A stretch of 64,000 bases of DNA from Limisphaerales bacterium (GTDB lineage Bacteria; Verrucomicrobiota; Verrucomicrobiia; Limisphaerales; SXTU01): positions 1 through 64,000 of the forward strand of contig WRPG01000003.1 in NCBI GenBank assembly GCA_009773355.1, read 5' to 3'. Below are positions 8,850 to 19,991 of this stretch, piece by piece; position 1 is the stretch's first letter; each line of letters starts with the position of its first letter. The position numbers were made by a program, and so were the translations under genes. The notes below the pieces were generated by a model. The model saw only the letters and a program-made list of their open reading frames with translations. It was not told the DNA's origin and did no database searches.

Positions 8850-9472
8850 TTCAGGTAGTCGGACAGGATGCCTTGCAACTGCTGGCGCGCGTAGAACAGC
8901 CGCGTCCGCACCGTCGCCGTGTTGCAGCCCAGCACCTTCGCAATCTCGTCATGCGGCAGGCCCTGGATGTCGTGCAAGGTCACCACGATTCTGTGATTCT
9001 CGGACAGGCGCTGCATGGCGGCGTTCAATTTTTCCTTCAACTCCTCCAGCGCCAGCGCGCGGCGGGGCGTCTTGTCCGACACCAGCGCGACCAGGTCGGG
9101 ATGGTGCTCGGCCTCGACGTCGAGGTCGGCGAGGCTCATGGCGTGCTTGCTCGCGCGGAAATTGCGCTGCTTGAGGTGATTGAGCGTCCGGTTGACGGCG
9201 ATGCGGTAGAGCCAGGTGAAGAAGCTGGAGTCGCCCTTGAAGGACTTGAGCGCCTGCCACGCCTTGACGAAGGCCTCCTGCGCCAGGTCGTTGGCGTCCT
9301 CGTGGTGCGCGGTCATGTGGTAGATGACCCCGTAAATCTGCCGCTGATAGCGCCGCACGAGTTCGTCATAGGCGGCCTCGTCCCCGCCCTGCGCACGACG
9401 GACCAGCGTCAGGTCGTCGGGCTGCGCGGGGGCGTCAGCCGGGGCGGGAGGGGCTGCGGAGGCTTCGGCCAT
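8846..9472 (-). CDS. RNA polymerase ECF sigma factor (SigE/RpoE type)
   Basis: This 208-residue protein shows sigma region 2 (DELVRRYQRQIYGVIYHM, then DANDLAQEAFVKAWQAL and FFTWLYRIAVNRTLNHLK) and region 4 (LSENHRIVVTLHDIQGLPHDE, IAKVLGCNTATVRTRLFYAR). The layout is typical of group ECF sigma-70 factors, which respond to envelope or redox signals. It lies between the polyprenyl synthetase gene, 6 bases upstream, and the coupled membrane protein that probably sequesters it. Confidence 0.95.
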   Translation of the reverse strand: MAEASAAPPAPADAPAQPDDLTLVRRAQGGDEAAYDELVRRYQRQIYGVIYHMTAHHEDANDLAQEAFVKAWQALKSFKGDSSFFTWLYRIAVNRTLNHLKQRNFRASKHAMSLADLDVEAEHHPDLVALVSDKTPRRALALEELKEKLNAAMQRLSENHRIVVTLHDIQGLPHDEIAKVLGCNTATVRTRLFYARQQLQGILSDYLK

Positions 9473-9478
9473 GCTCGC

Positions 9479-10525
9479 CTATCCGCCCAGCGCGATGGTC
9501 TGGCGGCCGAGGAATTCACTGAGCGTCGCCAGCGCCGCGCGGCCTTCCGTCTCCGGCAGGATGGCGAGGGACTTGTTCGCGGTGGCGAGGAATTGGAAAA
9601 TGACCCGGCGCGATTCCTTGAGCGCGTCGTGCTGTTTCAGAAGGGCCAGAACTTTTTCAATGTGGTGCGGACGCCATGCCTGCACGAGCTCCCGTAGTTT
9701 GGCCTTTTCCTCCGCGCTGGCGCGCTCCAGCACCACGAGGATGGGCAGGGTGAGCTTGCCGCTGGCGAGATCGGTGCCGAGGGATTTGCCCACGCTGGCC
9801 TCGGAGCCGAACACGTCCACGCAGTCGTCGTAAATCTGATACGCCGTGCCCAGCGCCATGCCGTAGTCGCGCAGCGCCGTGCGCTCCGCCTCCGTCGCGC
9901 CGGCAAGCAGCGCGCCCAGTTCGCACGAGAGCGCGAACAGCTCGGCGGTCTTCATCGCCAGCACCTTGAAATACTCGGCGCGGCTCACCTCGAAGTTCAG
10001 CCGCCGATGCGTCTGGAGGATTTCGCCCGAGCAAACCGTGTTCGTCGCCGAGGCCACCGCACGGCAGATGATCGGCGTCGGGAAGCTGGCGGCCAGCCGG
10101 AGCGAATGGGCGAAGAGGCAGTCGCCCACCAGCACGGAAATCTCGTTGCCCCAGTTCGCCGCCAGCGTGGGCCGGCGGCGGCGGATTTCCGCCGAGTCCA
10201 TCACGTCGTCGTGGACCAGCGTGGCGAGGTGAACCATCTCGATGACCACGGCGACGGTGACGTGGTCATCCGTGGTGCGGCCCGCGGCGTTCGCGGCGAG
10301 GGCCACGAGGGCGGGGCGGAGCTGCTTGCCCTGGTTGGAGAGCGCGTAGCGGGCGTAGGCGGAGATTTCGGGGTCGAAGGCCCCGACCTGCTCCTCCAGC
10401 CGGCGCGACACGGCGTCCAGAAACGGCTGCACCGGCTCCACGATCCGCTTCCAAACGACGCGGGATTCTTCGGGAACCGAACCGGGGGGCTGGGAGGCCG
10501 CCGTCTTGCTGCCGGCTGCGAGCAT
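9479..10525 (-). CDS. Polyprenyl diphosphate synthase
   Basis: A 348-residue trans-isoprenyl diphosphate synthase. The first aspartate-rich motif is LVHDDVMD and the second is YQIYDDCVD; a GKQLRPAL substrate-binding segment precedes them and [16 protein letters not shown] follows. It condenses isopentenyl diphosphate onto an allylic primer in the cytoplasm and would supply the side chain of the quinone or a long-chain polyprenyl carrier. The chain-length-determining residues before the first motif (VHLATLV) do not settle the product length. It is the first gene of an operon with the ECF sigma factor. The ATG at 10525 precedes an unstructured 20-residue tail. Confidence 0.92.
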   Translation of the reverse strand: MLAAGSKTAASQPPGSVPEESRVVWKRIVEPVQPFLDAVSRRLEEQVGAFDPEISAYARYALSNQGKQLRPALVALAANAAGRTTDDHVTVAVVIEMVHLATLVHDDVMDSAEIRRRRPTLAANWGNEISVLVGDCLFAHSLRLAASFPTPIICRAVASATNTVCSGEILQTHRRLNFEVSRAEYFKVLAMKTAELFALSCELGALLAGATEAERTALRDYGMALGTAYQIYDDCVDVFGSEASVGKSLGTDLASGKLTLPILVVLERASAEEKAKLRELVQAWRPHHIEKVLALLKQHDALKESRRVIFQFLATANKSLAILPETEGRAALATLSEFLGRQTIALGG

Positions 10526-10663
10526 TGCGGGGCGAACTTAGGTCGGCCCTCCGGCCAAGTCAAAGCTTATGCCCGCCGCCGACACCGGCGCTTGGACGCG
10601 CGAATCTTTCCAAGCTCGATGGTTGACATTTTCCGTCGAGAGCGCACTTTTTGCGCACAACCC

Positions 10664-11500
10664 ATGAACGAAAACGTCCCCCCAACCCGGAACGCCCGGC
10701 GCGCTGGCGCTTCCGGCTTCACGCTGATCGAATTGCTGGTGGTGATCGCCATCATCGCGATCCTGGCCGGGATGCTCCTGCCGGCGTTGAGCAAGGCCAA
10801 GGGCAAGGCCAAGACCACCCAGTGTTTGAGCAATAACCGTCAGCTTGCTCTGGCGACGTTGCTCTACAAGGACGATTTTGACGACAAGTTCCCCTTCGGC
10901 ATCCATGTCAACACCGCTGCGGAACTGCTCGACCCAGGCTCATGGGTGGTGATGCTCGTCCGCTACATGGGCAGCACGACCAACAGCCAGCCCAAGGCGT
11001 TCGTCTGCACGTCCGATCCCACGCCCGGAGCAGGAGCCAACGCCTTCGTGGTCCATTATCGCGCCAACCGGCACATCTTCCGGGACAACGCGTTCACTGT
11101 TCCCAGCGCAATGCGCGGTTCAATGATGTCAAGACCCTCCGACTACCAAATGCATCTGGAGAAGGATTCCGGCAACACTGCTTACACCATCAACTCCGGT
11201 GGATACAACACCCATAGGGTCCAGTGGAACAAGACAACGGGCGGCGGCGCGGGTGGATTTGGCCACAACGGCATGATCCGCCACAATTGGGGCATGACGG
11301 TTTCCGCCGCCGACGGCCGCTCTGTTTGGCTAAAAATGCCGCCGTTCACTCCGACGGCGGGAAACCCCACAGGCACTCCGGCCCCGGATATGGAAGACCT
11401 TGGCGACATAGCCGGCTCGGATCAGACCAGCGCCAACTGGCCCAAGATCGCCAAAGCCAAGATCTTCATCCGCGAGCGCAACGGCAACGGTGGATTCTGA
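10664..11500 (+). CDS. Type II secretion-like pseudopilin (N-methylated prepilin)
   Basis: The 278-residue protein has a basic leader, a prepilin peptidase site G18/F19, and the helix [19 protein letters not shown] followed by LLPALSKAK, the form found in huge PVC pseudopilin families. The C-terminal body is Gly/Asn-rich with [22 protein letters not shown], a diverged version of the H-X9-DG motif of this family. The chosen ATG puts the leader at 18 residues, the usual length. Function as a surface fibre or secretion pseudopilin is inferred from the family. A TTGACA at 10623-10628 could be a -35 element; no good -10 was found. Confidence 0.9.
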   Translation: MNENVPPTRNARRAGASGFTLIELLVVIAIIAILAGMLLPALSKAKGKAKTTQCLSNNRQLALATLLYKDDFDDKFPFGIHVNTAAELLDPGSWVVMLVRYMGSTTNSQPKAFVCTSDPTPGAGANAFVVHYRANRHIFRDNAFTVPSAMRGSMMSRPSDYQMHLEKDSGNTAYTINSGGYNTHRVQWNKTTGGGAGGFGHNGMIRHNWGMTVSAADGRSVWLKMPPFTPTAGNPTGTPAPDMEDLGDIAGSDQTSANWPKIAKAKIFIRERNGNGGF

Positions 11501-11532
11501 GCACGGCTTGCTAAAACGGTGTTGGGAAACGA

Positions 11533-11559
11533 AAAGCGGCGGCCAGTGGCCGCCGCTTT
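11533..11559. terminator. Perfect bidirectional stem-loop between pseudopilin and hppA
   Basis: AAAGCGGCGGCCA and TGGCCGCCGCTTT form a perfect 13-bp inverted repeat around a single central base, with A/T pairs at the foot of the stem on both sides. It sits in the 82-base gap between two convergent genes and would act as a Rho-independent terminator in both directions. Confidence 0.85.
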
Positions 11560-11582
11560 CGCTTTCAGGGTTGTGAGCCGGC

Positions 11583-14045
<2,463 letters not shown>

Positions 14046-14217
14046 AATGAGTCTTGTGGACTGTGTTTTCGCCGGCGCGGGGCCGTTTTCGACACCGCGC
14101 CGTGCTTTGTTTTGTTAGGCGACGCGCCAGTGAGTAGAGGGAAGCAAACGGAGGGTCAAGTCCTAATCCCGGCGCGGCCAAAAACGGTTCACGCGGCTTG
14201 CTCCCGACCGCACAAGA

Positions 14218-14376
14218 TCAGTTGCCTGACGCCGCATCCGGTTTGTTCGGCGGTGCCCCGGCCAGCAACGCAGTGAGGTTGTAATGCGTGTGGCGCGTGT
14301 GGCTGGCGACGTTCTTCGAGTCCGCGTTCGCCACCCAGAAATCCAGAGTGTCCGGCGCGAACAGGACGGAGTCGCC
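14218..14376 (-). pseudogene. C-terminal remnant of a C45-type acyltransferase/hydrolase
   Basis: Reading on the minus strand, 52 codons (starting GDSVLFAPDTLDFWVANAD and continuing SKNVASHTRHTHYNLTALLAG) look like the conserved C-terminus of choloylglycine-hydrolase-like / isopenicillin-N acyltransferase (peptidase C45) proteins. There is no start codon or upstream domain; the frame runs into the end of the adjacent nuclease-family gene at 14378. I infer a gene whose 5' part was deleted, bringing the nuclease gene against its tail. The 172 bases between this remnant and hppA (14046-14217) hold nothing else I recognise. Confidence 0.55.
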
Positions 14377-14377
14377 G

Positions 14378-15298
14378 CTACTTTTCCGGCCCGAGCGAGA
14401 AGGTGACCAGCACGGGCCGGTGGTCCGAGGCCTCGCGCCACCACGGCAGCGCGAGGACGCACGTCTGCTCGGGCACGATGCGGCTGGCGAGCGCGCGGTT
14501 CGCCAGCACATAGTCGAAGCGCGAGTAGGCGTCCTCGCGGTTGTAGAAGTAGGTCCACGTCACGTTCGCGGCGGTGCGTTGCAGCGGCGCGTCCGGTCCG
14601 GCGCGCGTGGCCTCCTCGGGGCGCAGGTCCACGAGCGCGGCGCGTCCGCGCCCGAGGACGGTGCGGACGGGCTTGGCCGCCCGGGTGTCGTTGAGGTCGC
14701 CCAAAACCAGCAGCGGGGCGTCCGGGCTGGCCTTGAGCCGGGCGTCAACCTTCTCGCGCAGCAGCAGCGCCTCCTGCTCGCGTAGCCCGGCTTGGTCCGC
14801 CTCGGGCACGGGGCGTTTGGACTTCAAATGCGCGGCGAGCAGCGTGAACTGAAACTGCGGCGTGACTTGGAGGTCCACCTCGATGAAGCCCCGGCTGACG
14901 CGGAAACGCCGGTCGTTGAGCAGGAAGCTGTCGTTGGTGTGCGGCCGGCGCGCGACGACGGGGAAGCGGCTCAGGACGGCGACGTGGATGTTGGTGTCGC
15001 GCCCGCTGATGTGCTCCCAGTGCGGGTAGTCGAGGCCGGCGGCGCGCAGCGAGTCGCGCAGTTCGAGAAAGGCGTTGGTGCCGCCCATCTCCTGAAGTGC
15101 GACCACATCCGCGTGCAGGGCCAGCAGCGTGTCGCGCACCTTCGCCTTCGCCTCGGCGGGCTTCGCGGTGCGGCCCGGCACGGGTCCGGCGAGGTAGTTC
15201 TCCACGTTGTAGGTCGCCACGCTGAAGCGGTCGGCCGCCAACGCCCCCGCCGCGAGCAGCCAGCCGGCGGCGAGCAGCAGCAGGAAATGGGGACGCAT
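14378..15298 (-). CDS. Secreted endonuclease/exonuclease/phosphatase-family protein
   Basis: A 306-residue protein with a signal peptide (MRPHFLLLLAAGWLLAAGALA) followed by the EEP fold. Motifs in order are ATYNVENYL, DVVALQEMGG (catalytic Glu), a central AAHLKSKRP, LVLGDLND (metal/nucleotide site) and the closing ASDHRPVLVTF (catalytic Asp-His). The ATG at 15298 is preferred to an in-frame TTG three codons upstream. Substrate could be DNA, RNA or phosphoesters; the export signal argues for nutrient scavenging, which is inference. It is divergent from the ErpA-like gene. Confidence 0.88.
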   Translation of the reverse strand: MRPHFLLLLAAGWLLAAGALAADRFSVATYNVENYLAGPVPGRTAKPAEAKAKVRDTLLALHADVVALQEMGGTNAFLELRDSLRAAGLDYPHWEHISGRDTNIHVAVLSRFPVVARRPHTNDSFLLNDRRFRVSRGFIEVDLQVTPQFQFTLLAAHLKSKRPVPEADQAGLREQEALLLREKVDARLKASPDAPLLVLGDLNDTRAAKPVRTVLGRGRAALVDLRPEEATRAGPDAPLQRTAANVTWTYFYNREDAYSRFDYVLANRALASRIVPEQTCVLALPWWREASDHRPVLVTFSLGPEK

Positions 15299-15377
15299 GG
15301 CCCGCAAGATTTAGGGATTCCACCGCTCGTCGGCAAGCGCATCATCGGGCGGCCGGGCGGCCGGCATGAAGCTCCGT

Positions 15378-15406
15378 TTGACACGCCCGCAGGCCGCCAC
15401 TACGTT
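15378..15406 (+). promoter_or_regulatory. Candidate sigma-70 promoter of the erpA-like gene
   Basis: A perfect TTGACA (15378-15383) is followed after 17 bases by TACGTT (15401-15406). This lies 15 bases before the ATG, giving a very short leader. The -35 and spacing are good; the -10 matches only three of six positions. Confidence 0.4.
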
Positions 15407-15421
15407 CGCCGCAGAACTCAG

Positions 15422-15772
15422 ATGAGCACCGCCACCCTCGCCGAACCCGTCGTCAGCCTCACGCCCAGCGCCGCTGAGCAGGTGAAGTCCATGCTCGCAA
15501 ATGAAACGGACAGCGCCGGCAAGCGGCTGCGCGTGTATGTCGAGAAGGGCGGCTGCTCCGGGATGCAATACGGCATGGTCTTCGACGAGCAGCGCGACGG
15601 CGACGTGGCCGACGAGTTTCACGGCGTGGGCGTGCTCGTGGACGCGGTGAGCGCGCAAGTGCTGCATGGCTGCGTCATTGACTTCAAGGACGAGCTGACC
15701 GGGGGCGGGTTCAAGATTTCCAATCCCAACGCCAAGCAAAGCTGCGGCTGCGGGAAATCATTTGAGGCCTAG
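15422..15772 (+). CDS. erpA: Iron-sulphur cluster insertion protein, HesB/IscA/ErpA family
   Basis: The 116-residue A-type carrier has the three conserved cysteines at the expected places: Cys45 in EKGGCSGMQYGM and Cys108/Cys110 in QSCGCGKSF. Such proteins accept a cluster from the ISC or SUF scaffold and pass it to apoproteins in the cytoplasm. The length is standard and the ATG is followed by STATLAEPVVSLTPSAAEQV, the usual N-terminal helix. No isc or suf gene is nearby. The name erpA rather than iscA or sufA is a best guess from the family. Confidence 0.9.
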   Translation: MSTATLAEPVVSLTPSAAEQVKSMLANETDSAGKRLRVYVEKGGCSGMQYGMVFDEQRDGDVADEFHGVGVLVDAVSAQVLHGCVIDFKDELTGGGFKISNPNAKQSCGCGKSFEA

Positions 15773-15804
15773 CCCGGCTTGATCACCCGGCGCAGGCCGA
15801 AGCC

Positions 15805-15835
15805 AGCCCCTCCGTGCGATGCGGAGGGGCTTTTC
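15805..15835 (+). terminator. Rho-independent terminator after erpA-like gene
   Basis: AGCCCCTCCG and CGGAGGGGCT form a perfect 10-bp GC-rich stem with a seven-base loop, followed by TTTTCGTTTT. It lies 33 bases past the stop codon. Confidence 0.85.
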
Positions 15836-15882
15836 GTTTTCAAGGGCGGGAACTTGCGGACTCGCCGGCGTGATCGGGGAGT

Positions 15883-15917
15883 TTCAACCTTGAACTTTGA
15901 ACCCTGAACTTTGAACT
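15883..15917. repeat. Heptamer tandem repeat, TTGAACY type
   Basis: Five consecutive 7-bp units (TTCAACC, TTGAACT, TTGAACC, CTGAACT, TTGAACT) sit immediately upstream of the Gfo/Idh oxidoreductase start codon at 15925, covering the place where a ribosome binding site would be expected. The same unit recurs at 38529-38549 and 52798-52829. Confidence 0.85.
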
Positions 15918-15924
15918 TCGGGAA

Positions 15925-16986
15925 ATGAGCCAGCCCTTCCGCGTCGCGTTCATCGGCGTTGACCACCCGCACGGCGCGGCGTGGCGCGAGTCGCTGCTGC
16001 ACCTCGCCGACGAGGTCGCCATCACCGCGCTCGTCCCGGAGTTCTCCGGCACGCTCGCGAGCCTGGAGGAGCGGCTCGCACCCCTGCCGCGCTTTGACAC
16101 CATCGCCGATCTCCTCGCCCGTGGCGCGCACCTCTTTGATGGAGCGGTCATCTGCCTGCCGAACGACCGCACGCCCGCCGCGCTGGAGCAGCTCGCCGCC
16201 GCCGGCAAACACGTCCTTTCCGAAAAGCCCTGCGGATTGAACGCTGCCGCCGCCCGCCCGGCCTTGGAGAAAGTCCGGCAGTCCGGCGTGGCGTTCCAGA
16301 CCGGCTACCTCTGGCGCTACGACGAAGGCTCGCAGCGGCTCAAGGCGATGATTGCCGAGGGCCGCTTCGGCAAGCTCATCAGCGTGGAGATGACGCTGGT
16401 GACGAGCGACGCGCACCGGCGCGGGCCGGGGCACTTTCTCTTCGATCCGCAGAGGAGCGGCGGCGGCTTCTTCAACTGGCTCGGCTGCCATTACCTCGAC
16501 CTGCTTGGCTACGTGACCGGCCAGTCCGTGACCGCCGTGACCGCGCGCACCGGCGTCTTCGGCGAGACGCCACTGGGCGTCGAGGACGGCGGCTCGGCGA
16601 TCTTCGACCTGTCGGGCGGCGGGCTGGCGACGTTCACCGGCGGCTACTGGCTGCCGCGCTGGGCGGGCGAGTGGCGGTGGGCCTTGCGCGGCAGCGAGCG
16701 CTGGGTGCACTGGGATCCTAACCGCGCGGGCACCAGCGGCGTGCTGGAGATTCACGGCCCGCAGCCGCAGTTTCACGCGATGGAAGAAGTCTTCTCCCTG
16801 CCAGCAGACAAGACGCCCGGCTACAGCGGTTATCGCAGCCGCGAGTTGATCCGTGACTGGCTGGCCGTCGCGCGCGGCGAGCGCCGCGAATGCCGCAACA
16901 CACCCGCCTCCGCCCTCGCCACGCTGGAGCTGCTGGACGCCATGTATCGCTCCAGCGCGGAGGAGCGCCGCGTCCACCTCCCATAA
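15925..16986 (+). CDS. Gfo/Idh/MocA-family NAD(P)-dependent oxidoreductase
   Basis: The 353-residue protein has an N-terminal Rossmann fold (RVAFIGVDHPHG, a diverged GxGxxG), the conserved EKPCGLN motif around residue 105 that carries the catalytic Lys-Pro pair, and a C-terminal alpha/beta domain with GGGFFNWLGCHYLDLL, where the His is expected to act in catalysis. Such enzymes oxidise or reduce sugars, inositols or related compounds. No cytoplasmic export signal is present. A heptamer repeat abuts the start. Substrate unknown. Confidence 0.88.
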   Translation: MSQPFRVAFIGVDHPHGAAWRESLLHLADEVAITALVPEFSGTLASLEERLAPLPRFDTIADLLARGAHLFDGAVICLPNDRTPAALEQLAAAGKHVLSEKPCGLNAAAARPALEKVRQSGVAFQTGYLWRYDEGSQRLKAMIAEGRFGKLISVEMTLVTSDAHRRGPGHFLFDPQRSGGGFFNWLGCHYLDLLGYVTGQSVTAVTARTGVFGETPLGVEDGGSAIFDLSGGGLATFTGGYWLPRWAGEWRWALRGSERWVHWDPNRAGTSGVLEIHGPQPQFHAMEEVFSLPADKTPGYSGYRSRELIRDWLAVARGERRECRNTPASALATLELLDAMYRSSAEERRVHLP

Positions 16987-17110
16987 GCCCGCCGCGCAGC
17001 GGGCGCAGGCGCCCCGGCCGCTTTGCGCGAGCCAACCCCGAAACGGTTCGCCCTGCTTCCCCACGCGGCACCCGCAAACCAACCCGGCGGGCCGCGCTCC
17101 GAAGCTTCCG

Positions 17111-18394
17111 TCACCGCCGGGGCCGCGCCAGCAGCAGCGCGTTCGCGACCCAGCCGGAGCCGATGACACCGAGGAGGAAAATCCCAAACGCCGCGTTGCC
17201 CAGCGCGTTGAGCGTGGGCGGGCCGTCGGCGGGGACGAAGTCCAGCGCCATGCTCAGGATGCCCGCCGTCGCCATCAGCACGGTGTAGACGCTCATCATC
17301 CGGCGCGGCCAGCCGGTCGCGCACTTGAACGTGGCCGACAGCGGGATGAGCAGCGCACCAAACACCAGCGCGCCGATGACATACGGTGATTCGAACCCGG
17401 CCGCGAAGCACATCCCCAGCGACGTCAGCGCCAGCGCCACGCACGCGCCCACCCAGTTCGCCGCGCGCGTCTGCTCCTCGGAGAGCGCGAGCCGGCCAAA
17501 CTTGTTGAGGCGCAGCAGCAGGTTGAACAGCGGGTCAGCCGTCCAGGTGAGCAGCGCGAAGGCGATGTAGAGCACGCGCACCGGCAGCACCCACGGCGCG
17601 AGGTCGGGGTTGGAGCGCGCGAGCTGGCCGAGCAGGCGGTTGCCGAACCAGCCGCCGAGAAGGATGCCGAACTGCACCTGCGGCTTGAGCTTCGCCATCC
17701 AGAGGAAGTAGCGCAGCATCAGCGAGTAGGTGAAGTGCCGCGCCTTGAGCGACTCGATGATGCCCTGCCGCGCCCACTCGTTGTCCGGGTCGAGCCGCAG
17801 CGACTCGCGGAAATGTTCAAGCGCCTTGGCCGGCTGGTTTTGTTCGAGCAGCGTCCAGCCTTGGTTCGCGTGCGTGAAGGAGTTGTCCGGGTCGCGCGCA
17901 AGGGCGGTGGCGATGGTCGCGCCGGCCTCGGCTTTGCGGCCCAGCTTCACGAGCGCGACGGCGCGGAGATTCGTGCTGGCGACGTGCTGGGCATCCAGTT
18001 GCAGGCCGCGCTCGGCGGATGCGAGCGCCTCGGCCCAGCGGTAATTCGCGAGGTGAATCTGCGCCTCCAGCGCGTGGAAATCCGCGTCCTCGGGTTCGAG
18101 GCGGATGGCTTCGCGCACGGCGTCGAGCGCGGGCTTGAAGTCATGCCGGTCGTGCAGCACATGCGCGAGTGCGTAGTGGGCGAAGGGCAAGTCCGGCGCG
18201 AGCGCGACGGCCCGCTGCGCCTCGTCCTGCGCCTCGGCGAACTGCTCGCCGTCCGCCAGACACACGGCGAGCAAGGCGTGTGGCAGCGCGGCATCGGGGT
18301 CGCCCGCCAGCACGCCGCGCAACTCCGGGATGGCCAGCTCATGCCGGCCTTGCTCGATGAGGAGCAAGGCGCGCTGAAGTTGCGGCAAGGTCAT
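17111..18394 (-). CDS. TPR-repeat membrane protein
   Basis: The 427-residue protein starts MTLPQLQRALLLIEQGRH and has about six TPR units over residues 1-215, with typical signatures such as LPFAHYALAHVLHDRHDF, SFTHANQGWTLLEQNQPAKAL and HFRESLRLDPDNEWARQG. The second half is hydrophobic with about five helices (VLPVRVLYIAFALLTW, WVGACVALALTSLGMCF, YVIGALVFGALLIPL and two more). The ATG at 18394 is chosen because everything further upstream is the palindromic element at 18396-18540. Function unknown; a membrane scaffold is the simplest guess. Confidence 0.82.
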   Translation of the reverse strand: MTLPQLQRALLLIEQGRHELAIPELRGVLAGDPDAALPHALLAVCLADGEQFAEAQDEAQRAVALAPDLPFAHYALAHVLHDRHDFKPALDAVREAIRLEPEDADFHALEAQIHLANYRWAEALASAERGLQLDAQHVASTNLRAVALVKLGRKAEAGATIATALARDPDNSFTHANQGWTLLEQNQPAKALEHFRESLRLDPDNEWARQGIIESLKARHFTYSLMLRYFLWMAKLKPQVQFGILLGGWFGNRLLGQLARSNPDLAPWVLPVRVLYIAFALLTWTADPLFNLLLRLNKFGRLALSEEQTRAANWVGACVALALTSLGMCFAAGFESPYVIGALVFGALLIPLSATFKCATGWPRRMMSVYTVLMATAGILSMALDFVPADGPPTLNALGNAAFGIFLLGVIGSGWVANALLLARPRR

Positions 18395-18395
18395 G

Positions 18396-18540
18396 GCGTG
18401 TCTTGGACTGCGCCGGCAGAGCGCAGCGGCGACGGCGCTTTGGCTTCCCGCATGGCGGCAAATGCGCCGAATTGCCCGACCGCTCCGCGGGACGGAAAAG
18501 CGGCGTCGCGCTCCGCTTGCCGCCGCAGTCCAAGACGCGC
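18396..18540. repeat. Long inverted-repeat element, GTCTTGGACTGCG type
   Basis: The ends carry GCGTGTCTTGGACTGCG and its inverted copy CGCAGTCCAAGACGCGC, and the homology continues inward for about 45 bases per arm with few mismatches, leaving a central part of roughly 55 bases. The element begins one base after the start codon of the minus-strand TPR gene and so occupies its whole 5' leader. It is the only copy of this family in the window. Confidence 0.8.
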
Positions 18541-18575
18541 GACGGACCACGAGGCGGCGCTGGGAAACACGGTGC

Positions 18576-19937
18576 TCACACCTTGAGATACTTCAGCACC
18601 TCGTCATACGCGCCGCCTTGGTTCGCGTAGAGGGCGTAGTTGCGCGCGGTGGCGAACCACTCGCGGGTCGTGGGCTTGAGCGCGCTGATGGCTTGCGCGA
18701 GATCCTTCGTCCGCAGCGGCGTGGGCACGCCGGACTTCATGGCCTCGCGAAGTTTGTTCTCGATGGCGAGGTCCACGACGGCTTTCAAGTCCGCACCGGA
18801 GAAGCCGTCAGTTTTCTTCGCGAGCGAGTCGAAGTCCGCGTCCTCTGCCGGCTTGCCGCGCAGTTGCAGGCGCAGCACCGCAGCGCGCGCGGCGGCGTCC
18901 GGCGGAGGGACGAAGAGGATGCGGTCGAAGCGCCCGGGCCGGCGGAACGCGCTGTCGAGATGCCATGGGGCGTTCGTCGCGCCGAGGATCAGGATGCCCT
19001 CGTTGCTCGACTTCACGCCGTCGAACTCGGCGAGGAACTGGTTGATGAGATGGCGGCCCGCGCTCTGCCGCATGTCCGCGCGGCTCGCGCCGAGCGCGTC
19101 CACCTCGTCGAAGAACAGCACGCACGGGCGGTGCCGGCGGGCCTGCTCGAACAGTTCGTGCAGGTTGCGCTCGCTGTTGCCGATCCACATGTCGAGCACA
19201 TCGTTGATGCCCACGGCGATGAAGCCGGCCTTGATTTCGCCGGCGGTGGCGCGGGCCAGGTGCGTCTTGCCGCAACCGGGCGGACCATACATGAGGATGC
19301 CGCCGCCGATGGCCTTGCCGTAGGCCTTGTAGAGGTCCGCGTGCGTGAGCGGGTGGATGATCTTGAGGCGGATTTCCTCCTTGAGCGCGTCCATGCCGCC
19401 CACGTCGGCGAAGGTGATCTTGGGCCGCTCGACCTCGACCTTCGAGCTTTCCGGCTCCGGCTCCCAGCCGGCGCGGAGCTTGCCCTCGAAGACCTCGCTC
19501 TCCTCCTCGTCGGCCTCGATGCCGAGTCGCGTGGCAAATTCCAAATCCGCAGCGGAAGCATCCTTCTCCACCCCACGCTTGTATTGGATGACCGCCTGCT
19601 CGACTTCGCCGACGCCCGCAAGCAGCCGCGCGTGCAGCACAAAGGCGCGCGCTGGCGCATTGGCGGACTTCGTCAGCGACTCGATGAGCGCGAGCGCGTG
19701 GCTGTTCTTGCCTTGCGCATGGAAGGCGCGGGCGAGGCCGAGCTGGAGCGCGGGATGGTCCGGCGCTTGTGCGAGCGCTTCGCGGTATTCCTTCTCCGCC
19801 TCGGCGGCGCGCCCGGCGGAGAGCAGCGAGTCAGCGAGATGCTGGCGCAAGGGGACGTTGTTGGGCGTGAGCCGCAACGCCTCGCGGAGCGCGTCGAGAT
19901 TGTCGCCGCCGGAACCGGATGAAGGGCTGCCTGCCAT
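18576..19937 (-). CDS. TPR-AAA+ ATPase
   Basis: A 453-residue protein with TPR-like helices in residues 15-135 and one AAA+ domain from about 175 to 430. Visible motifs are Walker A GPPGCGKTHLARATA, Walker B PCVLFFDEVDALG, sensor 1 ILILGATNAP and the arginine-finger region SAFRRPGRFDRILF, followed by the lid with DGFSGADLKAVVDLA. This places it in the Cdc48/spastin-like classical AAA clade, which unfolds or remodels proteins. The ATG at 19937 is preferred over a TTG 12 codons upstream. A linker with many Glu residues separates the domains. Confidence 0.9.
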   Translation of the reverse strand: MAGSPSSGSGGDNLDALREALRLTPNNVPLRQHLADSLLSAGRAAEAEKEYREALAQAPDHPALQLGLARAFHAQGKNSHALALIESLTKSANAPARAFVLHARLLAGVGEVEQAVIQYKRGVEKDASAADLEFATRLGIEADEEESEVFEGKLRAGWEPEPESSKVEVERPKITFADVGGMDALKEEIRLKIIHPLTHADLYKAYGKAIGGGILMYGPPGCGKTHLARATAGEIKAGFIAVGINDVLDMWIGNSERNLHELFEQARRHRPCVLFFDEVDALGASRADMRQSAGRHLINQFLAEFDGVKSSNEGILILGATNAPWHLDSAFRRPGRFDRILFVPPPDAAARAAVLRLQLRGKPAEDADFDSLAKKTDGFSGADLKAVVDLAIENKLREAMKSGVPTPLRTKDLAQAISALKPTTREWFATARNYALYANQGGAYDEVLKYLKV

Positions 19938-19991
19938 GCTGCGCAGGAGAGCGGAATCGGACGGGAAAATCAAGCCGCGCCGCGCGCCGGC

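Noticed and set aside
16987-17004. A terminator hairpin after the Gfo/Idh gene (GCCCGC...GCGGGC)
   Set aside because: Only six base pairs and no T-tract in a very GC-rich gap, so it is likely to occur by chance.
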